Positions 35,717 to 44,563 of a DNA stretch of 64,000 bases are shown here, one piece after another. A program made the position numbers and the translations under genes. The stretch covers positions 44,992 to 108,991 of the forward strand of contig CAMKPE010000002.1 in the NCBI GenBank assembly GCA_946414595.1, in the 5' to 3' direction. How positions within the stretch are numbered: the first letter of the stretch is position 1; each line of letters starts with the position of its first letter. The notes beneath the pieces are model-generated. The model was given only the letters and a program-made list of their open reading frames with translations, was not told the origin of the DNA and did no database searches. This DNA is from an uncultured Clostridium sp. (GTDB lineage Bacteria; Bacillota_I; Bacilli_A; RF39; UBA660).

Positions 35717-37063
35717 ATGGAAGATATAACAATTGAAAAATTTGAAGAATTATTAGATGAGAAAAAATTGAGTGATGCTAAGAATGTTTTAAAAGAAATG
35801 AATGAAGTTGATATAGCAGAACTAATTCAGGAATTACCAGAAAACAAACTGGTTAAAGCCTTTAGATTACTTCCAAAAGTGGTTGCATCAGACGTTTTTG
35901 TTAATATGGATGAAGATGTTCAAAAGAACTTAATTACATCATTAACTAAAAGCGAAGCAACAAATATCATCGAGGACATGTTTACAGATGATGCTGCTGA
36001 CTTATTTGATGAAATGCCTGCAGTGATGGTTACTAAACTATTAAGTGGCGTATCAAAAGAAACAAGAACACAAATCAATAGACTATTAAAATATCCAGAC
36101 AATTCAGCCGGATCATTAATGGCTATGGAATATATTCACTTAAAGAAAGGATTAACTATTAAAGCATCTTTAGATAGAATAAGAAGTCAAAAAGATGATT
36201 TCGTATCATATGACTCTTGTTTCGTTACAGATAATTCAAGAACTCTTCTTGGATATGTAACAATTAAGGATATGTTAATAAATGATCCTGAGACAATGAT
36301 TGATGATATCATGCAAGAATGTGAACACAAAGTTAATACTTTAACAGACCAAGAAGAAGTTGCTACATTATTCAAAGATTATAACTATTCTACTCTACCA
36401 GTTGTCGATATGGAAGACCGTTTAGTAGGAGTTATCACTATCGACGATATCGTAGATATCATGGAACAAGAAACAACTGAGGATATCGAAAAGATGGCTG
36501 CCATCACACCAAGTGACAAACCATATATGAAAACAGGAGTATTCGAAACATGGAAGAAAAGAATACCATGGTTACTTCTTTTGATGATAAGTGCAACGTT
36601 TACTGGTCAAATAATAACACACTTCGAAAGTGCTTTATCTACATATGTTGTTTTAACAGCATTTATACCAATGCTTATGGATTCAGGTGGAAACGCAGGA
36701 AGCCAAGCATCAGTATCCGTAATAAGAAGTTTATCTCTTAACGAGATTGAATATAAAGATTCATTTAAAGTATTATGGAAAGAGTTAAGAGTTGCAATAC
36801 TATGTGGTGCAACACTTGCTCTTGCAAACTTCGCAAAGTTATTATTTATCGATAATGTTGGTTTAACTATTGCACTAGTTGTATGTCTTACTCTTATAGT
36901 AACAATAACAATAGCAAAACTAATAGGAAGTATTCTACCAATACTTGCAAATAAACTTGGATTTGACCCAGCAGTTATGGCTAGTCCATTTATTACAACA
37001 CTTGTTGATGCTGCTTCATTAATAATCTACTTTAGATTTGCAACAATTATGTTAGGAATATAA
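35717..37063 (+). CDS. mgtE: magnesium transporter MgtE
   Basis: 448-aa Mg2+ channel. Helical N domain (1-130), two CBS domains (about 135-255, with VLVGVITIDDIVDIM), a plug helix, then five TM helices (about 285-448). The pore motif PMLMDSGGNAGSQAS is intact, and DPAVMASPFITTLVDA contains the conserved metal-site Asp. Full length. Strong GGAGGA SD. N and CBS domains would close the channel at high Mg2+. Confidence 0.97.
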   Translation: MEDITIEKFEELLDEKKLSDAKNVLKEMNEVDIAELIQELPENKLVKAFRLLPKVVASDVFVNMDEDVQKNLITSLTKSEATNIIEDMFTDDAADLFDEMPAVMVTKLLSGVSKETRTQINRLLKYPDNSAGSLMAMEYIHLKKGLTIKASLDRIRSQKDDFVSYDSCFVTDNSRTLLGYVTIKDMLINDPETMIDDIMQECEHKVNTLTDQEEVATLFKDYNYSTLPVVDMEDRLVGVITIDDIVDIMEQETTEDIEKMAAITPSDKPYMKTGVFETWKKRIPWLLLLMISATFTGQIITHFESALSTYVVLTAFIPMLMDSGGNAGSQASVSVIRSLSLNEIEYKDSFKVLWKELRVAILCGATLALANFAKLLFIDNVGLTIALVVCLTLIVTITIAKLIGSILPILANKLGFDPAVMASPFITTLVDAASLIIYFRFATIMLGI

Positions 37064-37087
37064 AAAAGAGTCTTATGACTCTTTTTC
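37062..37087 (+). terminator. bidirectional intrinsic terminator
   Basis: AAAAGAGTC-TTAT-GACTCTTTTT between mgtE and the convergent small gene, overlapping that gene's 3' end. Confidence 0.88.
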
Positions 37088-37336
37088 TTTTGACTTAAAT
37101 GGATGTCTTAATTTGTTTTTAATTTGTTTTCCAAGTATTGAAACACAAGTGTTATATAAACTATCTGCTTCTTCTCTAGTTATACCTAGTCTTGTTTCAA
37201 AATCATTTATAATCTTTTCTTGTCCTTTTTTACCAATTATAATATGGTTTTCTAAAACATCATTTATAATAATACATTTTTCTTCATCATATGGAGTTTT
37301 TTCTACTAACGTTTTGATAAATAATTCTTTGTTCAT
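37073..37336 (-). CDS. small hypothetical protein
   Basis: 87-aa protein, not assigned with confidence. NKELFIKTLVEKTPYDEEK and the following NDVLENHIIIGKKGQEKIIND form helices reminiscent of the first part of HU-like folds (helix pair, then a gap), but the beta arm is missing. The tail is basic (KNKLRHPFKSK), which would suit nucleic-acid binding; that is inference. ATG at 37336 follows GGTGAT. Confidence 0.6.
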   Translation of the reverse strand: MNKELFIKTLVEKTPYDEEKCIIINDVLENHIIIGKKGQEKIINDFETRLGITREEADSLYNTCVSILGKQIKNKLRHPFKSKEKES

Positions 37337-37386
37337 AAAAATCACCAAAAAGATTATAACATAGTTTAATTAATAAAAACAATAAA

Positions 37387-37620
37387 TTATTTACCCTCTT
37401 TAACTAGTTCAAATCTATACTTTTGTTTTACATCTGGATACTTCTTATGATCTACTTCACTTAAGAATTCTTTCTTACCTCTTACCCAATTTTCATCAGT
37501 ATCTAAATGTTTGTATACTACTAAATCATCTAAACTTTCTGAATCTTTTGCAAGCGCTAAAACTTTAACTTTAGCTCCTTTAAAATGTAAATAAACATCT
37601 CCTACTTTAATAGTTCTCAT
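37387..37620 (-). CDS. DUF1653 family protein
   Basis: 77-aa protein. KVGDVYLHFKGAKVKVLALA and LVVYKHLDTDENWVR with a late YRFEL match DUF1653, a small beta-barrel-like domain of unknown function, often stand-alone or fused to enzymes. No TM. GGAGG precedes the ATG. It ends 38 bases from the convergent-side hypothetical gene, and the upstream gene ends 8 bases before it, so it is co-transcribed with the next gene. Confidence 0.85.
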   Translation of the reverse strand: MRTIKVGDVYLHFKGAKVKVLALAKDSESLDDLVVYKHLDTDENWVRGKKEFLSEVDHKKYPDVKQKYRFELVKEGK

Positions 37621-37628
37621 AAATCCTC

Positions 37629-38126
37629 CTATAACCTTAATATTCTTCTTAATATATCTTTATTATATACTTCTTCATCTTTATTATTTAAATCAACATC
37701 TGTAGTACTATCAAGATCATAATTAAAAAAATGAAAGAAGTTATGAGCAAACCATTCTAATCTTAATGATTCAATAGTTCTATCCCAATTACTTGGAAAT
37801 TCTTCTTCATACTTCATTAGTATTTCTAATATTTCATTTCTTTCTTCTCTACTAGTTATTTTACAAGAATTAAATATTTTGAAGTTAGGATCTTCTGCAT
37901 CCCTCTCATCTAGTACTAAGATATCACAATCTGATAAACCAGTTAGCCCTTCTAAAAACTCAGCACTACCTATATATACGTTTCCTTTACTATATTTTCC
38001 GTATGCTTTACTATCTTTGTTAAACAACTCGATATTAGGAGCGTATACATGTTCACAAGAAACACTGGCTACTGCTAAAGAAGCTGCAACTGCTAAGACA
38101 ACAATTTTCTTTTGATTCTTATTCAT
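37629..38126 (-). CDS. exported hypothetical protein
   Basis: 165-aa protein with an N-terminal signal (basic MNKNQKK, hydrophobic AVAASLAVASVS, then Cys at about 24, possibly a lipobox-like ASVSC). The body has LSDCDILVLDERDAEDPNF and LEWFAHNFFHFF followed by TTDVDL. WxAHN together with TxxVDL is a pattern I have seen in uncharacterised Bacillota proteins, but I cannot name the family. Just upstream of DUF1653. Confidence 0.65.
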   Translation of the reverse strand: MNKNQKKIVVLAVAASLAVASVSCEHVYAPNIELFNKDSKAYGKYSKGNVYIGSAEFLEGLTGLSDCDILVLDERDAEDPNFKIFNSCKITSREERNEILEILMKYEEEFPSNWDRTIESLRLEWFAHNFFHFFNYDLDSTTDVDLNNKDEEVYNKDILRRILRL

Positions 38127-38152
38127 CTAAACACCCCTTAGACAATAAGATA

Positions 38153-38182
38153 ACAAAAAAGTAGAATAAAATCTACTTTTTT
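38153..38182 (-). terminator. intrinsic terminator of the NUDIX gene
   Basis: Minus strand AAAAAGTAGA-TTTTAT-TCTACTTTTTT at the stop codon. Confidence 0.85.
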
Positions 38183-38751
38183 TCCAATATTTCTTTTAAA
38201 TGATAATAAGCAAGTTTATTACCACTATTCTTTATATAATGATTCTTTACTAAATACTCTATTTCATCAAAATCAAACAATTCATAATTAATGTATTCAT
38301 CATCATCTAAATCTTGATCAAATGCTTTTCTTGCATTCTTAACATATACAATATACATCTTAGCATTTTCTGATCCTATATTAGGAATAAACTCATCAAG
38401 TATTTCTGCTTCATCTGATACATAACCTGTTTCTTCTCTTACTTCTCTTAAAGCACCTTTAATAACATCTTCATTTTCTTCGATATAACCACTAGGAAAC
38501 TCACAACTTACTATGTTATCAATTCTATTTTGGAAAACCATAATAAATTTATTATCTATTGTTCTAGTAATTATAATAGCAGCACTCTTATTATTATTTT
38601 TAGAGATACATTCTCTAGTTATGATTCTTCCATCAGGAAGCTTATATTCTTCTTTAAATACCTTAACGAAACCTCCATCAAAGATTAAATCTCTACTTAG
38701 TCTTTCGCCTTTTGTTTTATTTACAATTGCATCAATCTTATCTTTTAACAT
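38173..38751 (-). CDS. NUDIX hydrolase (ADP-ribose pyrophosphatase-like)
   Basis: 192-aa NUDIX enzyme that cleaves nucleoside diphosphate-linked compounds. The Nudix box GYIEENEDVIKGALREVREE then TG (Gx5Ex7REUxEExGU) is complete. Extra N-terminal strand block DGGFVKVFKEEYKLPDGR resembles ADP-ribose pyrophosphatases. Begins one base after the stop of the HD-domain gene, so the two form an operon. Confidence 0.9.
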   Translation of the reverse strand: MLKDKIDAIVNKTKGERLSRDLIFDGGFVKVFKEEYKLPDGRIITRECISKNNNKSAAIIITRTIDNKFIMVFQNRIDNIVSCEFPSGYIEENEDVIKGALREVREETGYVSDEAEILDEFIPNIGSENAKMYIVYVKNARKAFDQDLDDDEYINYELFDFDEIEYLVKNHYIKNSGNKLAYYHLKEILEKK

Positions 38752-38752
38752 A

Positions 38753-39409
38753 CTATCTTTTCCTATCCCTTTTTCTTTCAGCTTCGTACACTATTCTTCC
38801 TTCTTTATATTTACTTCTTGTTAATGAGAAATTAATTAAAGATCCCCTTTCAGTTGATTCAACAATATCATCAATAATATATTTTGGAAGATTTTTAGTT
38901 TCATCATAATTATTTAATTCATTTGCATTTAATTTAAAGTTTTTAACTTTAGTAACTGGTATTGGAAACATGTGATGTATAATTCCATCAATTATCATTT
39001 TAGTTTCTAAATTATTGGGGAATAATTCTGGATACCAGTTATAAGCATTTATAACTGCTTCAATTGGATGTCTAAACCCATGTTTATTTCTAAACTTTGA
39101 TGTTTCAACTTTCTTACTTGTTTTTCTTCTTACTGGATACAAGTCATGAAACATTGCAATTTTAACGGCAACCGAAACATTAACTTTTCTTTTATTTTTG
39201 CATAACAAATACGTTATACAAGCATCAGTTATTATTCTCTCACCTAAAGGCTTTTTGGTTTTAGAGACTATTATTCTATTCATACGCTTGATAAATTCAG
39301 GATGCACAACTATCTTTTTAATAATGTAAAATAAATCATCCTTTTCTTCATCTGATAATCCGTTCTTATCAAATATTTCATAAATTCTCTTTTTATAATC
39401 TTCGTTCAT
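38753..39409 (-). CDS. HD-domain hydrolase
   Basis: 218-aa metal-dependent phosphohydrolase. MFHDLYPVRR gives the HD pair, HGFRHPIEAV an upstream His, and IIHHMFPI downstream His residues. This is the order of HD-family proteins. N-terminal helices FIKRMNRI precede. Strong SD (GGGGGG) and a good promoter. Co-transcribed with the NUDIX gene, consistent with nucleotide clean-up; substrate unknown. Confidence 0.82.
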   Translation of the reverse strand: MNEDYKKRIYEIFDKNGLSDEEKDDLFYIIKKIVVHPEFIKRMNRIIVSKTKKPLGERIITDACITYLLCKNKRKVNVSVAVKIAMFHDLYPVRRKTSKKVETSKFRNKHGFRHPIEAVINAYNWYPELFPNNLETKMIIDGIIHHMFPIPVTKVKNFKLNANELNNYDETKNLPKYIIDDIVESTERGSLINFSLTRSKYKEGRIVYEAERKRDRKR

Positions 39410-39466
39410 ATAATCCCCCCAGACATATGCTCCAAAGTATAAATTGCCAAAGTATCCTACACTTAT

Positions 39467-39495
39467 AGTTTAATACGTAATCCCTTATAATTCAA
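39467..39495 (-). promoter_or_regulatory. promoter of the HD-NUDIX operon
   Basis: Minus strand TTGAAT (39495-39490), 17-bp spacer, TAAACT (39472-39467). Confidence 0.65.
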
Positions 39496-39501
39496 GAAAA
39501 T

Positions 39502-39528
39502 TAAAAAAATAGACTTTCGTCTATTTTC
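39502..39528 (-). terminator. intrinsic terminator of the trk operon
   Basis: Minus strand AATAGAC-GAAA-GTCTATT followed by TTTTTAA at the stop codon of the TrkH gene. Confidence 0.88.
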
Positions 39529-40936
39529 TTCTATTTATTAATAAAACAATTATCGGATATATTTCAAGTCTTCCAAGAAGCATACCAGCACACATTACAA
39601 GTTTAGATAAATCACTAAATAATGCGAAGTCTTTTACTTCAAAATAAAGTCCAACATTACCAAAAGTTGTAAATACTGCGTTTATTGATTCTTCAAATGA
39701 GAATCCATCTAGCCCTACTATTATAAGAATTAATAAGACTAAGATTATATACAAAAACATAAAACTTTTGGTACTATCAAGTACTTCTTCATCGACTTTC
39801 TTTCCATCAAAAGTTATTACTTTAACACTATTCGGATGCACCATCTTTTGAATATCTCTTTTAATTATTTTAAATATTAATACAAGCCTTGATACTTTGA
39901 ATCCTCCACATGTACTTCCAGCACAGGCGGATACTACCATCATAAACAAGATCCATATTCGACATACTGTTGGGTATACATTAACGGAGCCAATATTATA
40001 ACCAGTACTAGACATAAATGAACTTGCATTGAAAAATCCATTTAATATAGAGTTATATAACCCTCCAAATAGATTTATTGAGTTTATTACAAGTAAGAAT
40101 ACTGTGAATAAATATAATCCTATATATGCTCTTAATTCTTCGCTTTTAAATACTGATTTCATATCTCTTATTAGAATAAAGAAATAAATATTAAAGTTAA
40201 CACCAAATAAGAACATAAATGTTGATACAACCCACTTAGCACTATCAGAGTAAGTTGCAACACTAGTACTTAAAGGACTAAATCCTCCAGTTCCTGCTGT
40301 ACCCATTGATAAAAGTAAAGCATCAAACACTGGAACACCAGAGAACAATAAAAGTATAAATTCGATTAGTGTTAATCCAAAATATATACCATACAAATAA
40401 TATAATGTTCTTTTTAAGCTAGGAACAAGTTTTGATACTGTTGGTCCTGGCATCTCTGCTTTCAACAAATGCATTGATTTATCATTTTTAGCAAGTGGAA
40501 TAATTGCCATTACAAATGCTAAAACACCCATACCACCAATAAAATGCATAAAGTCACGCCAGAACAAAATGCTTTTTGGTAAATACGTAACATCTTTAAA
40601 CATAGTAGCACCAGTAGTAGTAAATCCTGATACTGCTTCAAATAAAGAATCAACATAAGATATATGCGTATCAAGCATTATTGGAAAAGCCCCAATAACA
40701 CTTATAATGATCCAAGAAAGAGTAACTATTTTAAAACCATCTCTTGCATACAATCTTTTGTTATCTACTCTTAATCTACTTAATAAAATACCTAATAAGA
40801 ATGTAACTAAAGCAAATTGTAAGAATGATAATCCGCTTTCATTATAATAACGTCCTACAAAGAAAGGAAATAAAAGTAAAAATGAATATCCTATAAGTAC
40901 TTTACCAATATATTTATATATTAATTTATTTCTCAT
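39521..40936 (-). CDS. TrkH/KtrB-type potassium uptake channel subunit
   Basis: 471-aa membrane protein with the fourfold M1-P-M2 layout. Selectivity-filter loops are visible as GFTTTGAT, GTAGTGGFSPL, MSSTGYNIG and TFGNVGLYF, each with the conserved Gly. The length (over 450) fits TrkH better than KtrB. Works with the cytosolic TrkA subunit encoded directly upstream (four bases apart). Confidence 0.95.
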   Translation of the reverse strand: MRNKLIYKYIGKVLIGYSFLLLFPFFVGRYYNESGLSFLQFALVTFLLGILLSRLRVDNKRLYARDGFKIVTLSWIIISVIGAFPIMLDTHISYVDSLFEAVSGFTTTGATMFKDVTYLPKSILFWRDFMHFIGGMGVLAFVMAIIPLAKNDKSMHLLKAEMPGPTVSKLVPSLKRTLYYLYGIYFGLTLIEFILLLFSGVPVFDALLLSMGTAGTGGFSPLSTSVATYSDSAKWVVSTFMFLFGVNFNIYFFILIRDMKSVFKSEELRAYIGLYLFTVFLLVINSINLFGGLYNSILNGFFNASSFMSSTGYNIGSVNVYPTVCRIWILFMMVVSACAGSTCGGFKVSRLVLIFKIIKRDIQKMVHPNSVKVITFDGKKVDEEVLDSTKSFMFLYIILVLLILIIVGLDGFSFEESINAVFTTFGNVGLYFEVKDFALFSDLSKLVMCAGMLLGRLEIYPIIVLLINRRK

Positions 40937-40939
40937 AAA

Positions 40940-42298
40940 CTACTCCAAAATATCATTAATATCTTTTATATTCTTATCATCAAGTGCTGAAATAACAATT
41001 GTATCTCTTTCTTTTATTTCATCATCCCCTGATGGGAATATTATATTTCTTCCACGAAGAATTGCAGCGATAAGTACATTATCTGTTGTCTTTAGCTTTT
41101 TAAGTTTTGTATCAAGTCCTTTAAATCCGTGTTTAACATAGAACTCTAACATCTCAAACTTACCATCATCAAACTTATATATAGATTCAATACTACTGTT
41201 ATTACTATTTTGCATTGCTCTTACATAACCAACAATTTGATTACATGCAATTTTATGTGGTGTAACAACTGTATCAATATCTGCTTTCTCAACTACTCCA
41301 TCAAGATTTATATGATTTACTTTAGTAATTACATTAGGAACATTAATACTTTTAGCAAACATTGAGTGAATTATATTTTCTTCATCCAAAGAAGTAAGTG
41401 CAATAAAACTATCACAGTTTTCTATATCTTCTTCATAAAGTAAATCTTGGTTAGAAGCATCTCCATTTATTATTAATGCTCCAGGAAGAAGTTCACTTAA
41501 TGCTCTACATCTTTCTTCACTAATTTCTATTATCTTAACATCCATTCCTGTTTCAATAAGCATCTTGGCAAGATAAACGCATGTTGTCGATCCACCACTT
41601 ATAATTACTTTCTTGTTTTTTTCACCAACAAGATTGGCAAATCTTAAGAAAGATAGAATACTATCTCTTGTACCAGTAACATGTATCTTATCCCCTATTT
41701 CTAACTTATTGTTTCCTTTAGGAATAATGATTTCTCCATTTCTTTCAATAGCACATATAATAACTCTCTTTTTAAGTTTTTTAGCAAGACTTACTAATGA
41801 AAGCCCTGCAATAGTACTATTCTCTTTAATCTTTAAAGATACCATTATAGTTCTACCCTTAAAGAATGAAATTGTATCCATAGCATTAGGAATACTTAAG
41901 ATTCTTGCTATATGTGTTGCAGTCATAAACTCAGGATTTATTGTCATAGAAAGACCTAAATCTTCTTTTAATAAGTTCATAGAAGAAGCATATTCTGGTG
42001 TTCTAACTCTTGCGATAGTTCTTTTAACACCTAACTTCTTACCTAAGAAAGAACACATAATATTTTTCTCATCTTTATCCATAACACTTATAAGTAAGTC
42101 TGCAGTACTTGCTCCTGCTGATATTAAAACATTTGAATCAAGACAGTTACCATTTATATAGAATACTTCTTCATTGTTAACAATATCTCTATTATTAATA
42201 GGTTTCTCATCAATTATGATAACATCATTACCATCATCTGATAATTCCTTAGCAAGATACTCACCAAGTTTTCCTACTCCTGCAATTATAATTTTCAT
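40940..42298 (-). CDS. trkA: potassium uptake regulator TrkA
   Basis: 452-aa regulator with two RCK (TrkA-N plus TrkA-C) units, about residues 1-215 and 228-452. Both Rossmann starts are seen: IIIAGVGKLGEYLAKEL and the looser VIISGGSTTCVYLAKML. NAD(H) or ATP/ADP binding gates the channel. The second unit has GGSTT in place of GxGxxG, so the first probably carries ligand binding. First gene of the two-gene trk operon, with its own promoter. Confidence 0.95.
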   Translation of the reverse strand: MKIIIAGVGKLGEYLAKELSDDGNDVIIIDEKPINNRDIVNNEEVFYINGNCLDSNVLISAGASTADLLISVMDKDEKNIMCSFLGKKLGVKRTIARVRTPEYASSMNLLKEDLGLSMTINPEFMTATHIARILSIPNAMDTISFFKGRTIMVSLKIKENSTIAGLSLVSLAKKLKKRVIICAIERNGEIIIPKGNNKLEIGDKIHVTGTRDSILSFLRFANLVGEKNKKVIISGGSTTCVYLAKMLIETGMDVKIIEISEERCRALSELLPGALIINGDASNQDLLYEEDIENCDSFIALTSLDEENIIHSMFAKSINVPNVITKVNHINLDGVVEKADIDTVVTPHKIACNQIVGYVRAMQNSNNSSIESIYKFDDGKFEMLEFYVKHGFKGLDTKLKKLKTTDNVLIAAILRGRNIIFPSGDDEIKERDTIVISALDDKNIKDINDILE

Positions 42299-42315
42299 AC
42301 TATCACCAATTGAAT

Positions 42316-42344
42316 ATTATATTAGAAAACAAAGAAAAAGTAAA
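42316..42344 (-). promoter_or_regulatory. promoter of the trk operon
   Basis: Minus strand TTTACT (42344-42339), 17-bp spacer, TATAAT (42321-42316). GGTGAT SD follows. Confidence 0.78.
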
Positions 42345-42350
42345 TGACAT

Positions 42351-42380
42351 AAAAAAAGATAGACGTTTGTCTATCTTTTT
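42351..42380 (-). terminator. intrinsic terminator of the L,D-transpeptidase gene
   Basis: Minus strand AAAGATAGAC-AAAC-GTCTATCTTT then T-run; it overlaps the last codons. It lies just upstream of the trk promoter. Confidence 0.88.
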
Positions 42381-43774
42381 ACTAATACTTTTGTACCCAT
42401 AGCAATATATTTTTTCAAGAATTGTGCAGCCCAGTCAGGTAATCTTACACAACCTGCACTACCATGATTTTTTCTATAGCTTTCGCTACCAAAATACTTC
42501 TCTGGTTCCCAAGGAGCATCATGGATACCATTACCATGATCGAAGTTTGCCCACATCTCTTGTGCTTGAGCATCTTCGCTAAAGTAACGTGTAGGTGTTC
42601 TTTCATATACACTGAAAGCTCCAACATTTGTTGGTGTACTATTTTTACCAGTTGTACAATAACTTTCAAACACTTGATCAGTATCACAATATAAGTAAAT
42701 TTTTTGTTCACTTAAATCGACAATAACGAAAACACCACTATATGTATGTACAGCATCTTTTGATACTAAACCAACTGTACTATTAACTTCAGCTAAATAA
42801 GAGTCTCCTCTATCATCAAGTACTTTAACTGCTTGATATGCTTCAGCATAACCTGCAGTTGATCCATCAAAATTGTATAAATAAGAATCATATCTTAAGT
42901 ATCCAACTTTTTCAACTTGAAGTTCAGTTATATTAGGATCCATTCCTTTAATAATATCTCTTAATGATACAGTGTATTTAGCACATATAAATCCTATTTG
43001 ACCTTTATACTTAGCTAAATACCATACGTCACTTGGATCATTAAAGTTAACTGATTTACCAATAACTTCTAATTCTTCATTCTTACTTAATAGACAAATG
43101 TCACTTTCACTCTTAGAAGGTCCTAATCTAAAATATACACTAGAAGTAGTTCTTACTACGTCACTACATTCTTCAACTGTATAATACTCGTTATTATAGT
43201 CAACTGAATCAGCAGTATAATCACTACTTACATATGCTATTTGGCCACCATATCTAATTAAGTCCCAATTACCTACTGAAGCAATTCTATCAATTGTGCT
43301 GTTTCTTGGTACTTCACCAATTTTAAAGCCATTCAAATTAGGATTTAATCTCATATTAACGCTACTTATTGTAACAACTGAATCTCCTCTATTGAAGTTA
43401 TTTATAACAGGAACTTCAGTTGGTACTGGTGTTGGTACTTCAGTTGGTACTGGTGTAATAACTTCAGTGGCAACCGGAATATTCTCTTCTACAGCAGGAA
43501 GTATATATTCATCATTATTTACTGTTGGTGTAGCTGTAGGTATTATCTGATCAGCTCTTATTGTTGGATATACTGTATTTGTAGCAGCATTACTTTTATT
43601 AACTAAATTACTAATTAAAGCAGTAACACCACCAAATAAAGTCAATGCTCCAAAACCAGCTAATGCTTTCTTCCCAACATTTCGTTTCTTTTGAATTATT
43701 AAATTTTTTTGATCACAATTTCTTTGATCATAATATCTTACATTATTAGGTCTATAACCTCTATAATCATTCAC
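42371..43774 (-). CDS. L,D-transpeptidase with SH3-like domains
   Basis: 467-aa wall enzyme forming 3-3 cross-links or anchoring proteins. Signal anchor at about 33-55 (ALAGFGALTLFGGVTALIS), a Pro/Thr/Val linker with PTEVPTPV repeats, two or three bacterial SH3 domains (about 125-280), then a C-terminal YkuD domain. The catalytic motif HGSAGCVRL gives the Cys; the upstream His is in DHGNGIHDAPW. GTG at 43774 is chosen because the -10 box at 43805-43810 makes the longer frame (to 43816) untranscribed, and GGGGG precedes it. Confidence 0.9.
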   Translation of the reverse strand: MNDYRGYRPNNVRYYDQRNCDQKNLIIQKKRNVGKKALAGFGALTLFGGVTALISNLVNKSNAATNTVYPTIRADQIIPTATPTVNNDEYILPAVEENIPVATEVITPVPTEVPTPVPTEVPVINNFNRGDSVVTISSVNMRLNPNLNGFKIGEVPRNSTIDRIASVGNWDLIRYGGQIAYVSSDYTADSVDYNNEYYTVEECSDVVRTTSSVYFRLGPSKSESDICLLSKNEELEVIGKSVNFNDPSDVWYLAKYKGQIGFICAKYTVSLRDIIKGMDPNITELQVEKVGYLRYDSYLYNFDGSTAGYAEAYQAVKVLDDRGDSYLAEVNSTVGLVSKDAVHTYSGVFVIVDLSEQKIYLYCDTDQVFESYCTTGKNSTPTNVGAFSVYERTPTRYFSEDAQAQEMWANFDHGNGIHDAPWEPEKYFGSESYRKNHGSAGCVRLPDWAAQFLKKYIAMGTKVLVKR

Positions 43775-43804
43775 ACTAACAACCCCCATTGCTAATTGCA
43801 TGCT

Positions 43805-43833
43805 ATTATACCACAAAACCCTTAAAAAGTCAA
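43805..43833 (-). promoter_or_regulatory. promoter of the L,D-transpeptidase gene
   Basis: Minus strand TTGACT (43833-43828), 17-bp spacer, TATAAT (43810-43805). Its -35 overlaps the T-tract of the preceding terminator. Confidence 0.85.
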
Positions 43834-43862
43834 AAAAAGAGTAAGGATTTAACTCCTTACTA
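43832..43862 (-). terminator. intrinsic terminator of the HTH regulator gene
   Basis: Minus strand AGTAAGGA-GTTAAA-TCCTTACT followed by seven T. Confidence 0.9.
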
Positions 43863-44468
43863 CTCTTCTACTACCTTTTTATGCCAACATTTTGTATGAC
43901 ATTTTGGGCATCTCATTTTTCTTGATCTACCAATATGTTGTGCCATGAATACACTTTTGTATGTTGGGACATATTTATAGTCGCAATTTGAACATTTATA
44001 AAATCCAGCTGTTTGCTCAATTTTAATTGAAAAACAACAAGCTATCATAATAATTATAACTGCAACAACTATTAATATCATTCTTAAATATGTTTCCATT
44101 TCAACATATGAAGCAATAAATATTAATGGTAAAAATATCATTAGTCCAAGAATAGATATAACCCATTCTAATGTTAGTAATTGTTTTGCATAATTTTGAT
44201 TCTTTGTTTGTAACTCTAATAATTTATCTTCTGCTTTATTCATATAATCCTCCTTCTTGATTATTTCCCCACTCAATAGTTCATTAACAGAAATACCTAG
44301 GATATTAGTTAAATCTAACATTAAAGAAGCATCTGGCATATTAAGTCCTCTTTCCCATTTACTAACTGCTCTATCAGTTACTCCTAACTTCTCTGCTAGT
44401 TCTTCTTGAGTTAGATTTTTACTCTTTCTTTTTTCCTGTATAAATTTTCCTATCTTCTTTTGGTTCAT
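43860..44468 (-). CDS. XRE-family regulator with TM helices and C-terminal zinc ribbon
   Basis: 202-aa protein. N-terminal Cro/CI helix-turn-helix (residues 5-60: LTQEELAEKLGVTDRAVSKW), a short helical linker, two TM helices (about 100-150), and a C-terminal zinc ribbon CSNC...CPKC with extra Cys and His (CHTKCWHKK). DNA binding at the membrane, perhaps sensing envelope state or metal, is inferred. A short ATACT/AGTAT inverted repeat lies in its leader. It is downstream of a large FtsX-type exporter, a common regulator-transporter pairing. Confidence 0.85.
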   Translation of the reverse strand: MNQKKIGKFIQEKRKSKNLTQEELAEKLGVTDRAVSKWERGLNMPDASLMLDLTNILGISVNELLSGEIIKKEDYMNKAEDKLLELQTKNQNYAKQLLTLEWVISILGLMIFLPLIFIASYVEMETYLRMILIVVAVIIIMIACCFSIKIEQTAGFYKCSNCDYKYVPTYKSVFMAQHIGRSRKMRCPKCHTKCWHKKVVEE

Positions 44469-44493
44469 AATCTTCCTCCTTACGTGTATAAAT

Positions 44494-44508
44494 ATACTAT
44501 ATAAGTAT
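44494..44508 (-). promoter_or_regulatory. possible operator upstream of the HTH regulator
   Basis: Inverted repeat ATACT-5 nt-AGTAT within AT-rich promoter-like sequence, 26 bases before the regulator ATG. Autoregulation is inferred only. Confidence 0.35.
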
Positions 44509-44563
44509 TAAAAACTACACATACCTATGGTTGAGTTTATATTCTAATAAGATTATATCATAT

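Noticed and set aside
41613..42161. Long antisense open frame inside trkA
   Set aside because: No SD, no family pattern, and it mirrors the codon structure of trkA.
43775..43816. Upstream start of the L,D-transpeptidase
   Set aside because: The -10 box of its promoter overlaps this stretch, so it is not in the transcript.
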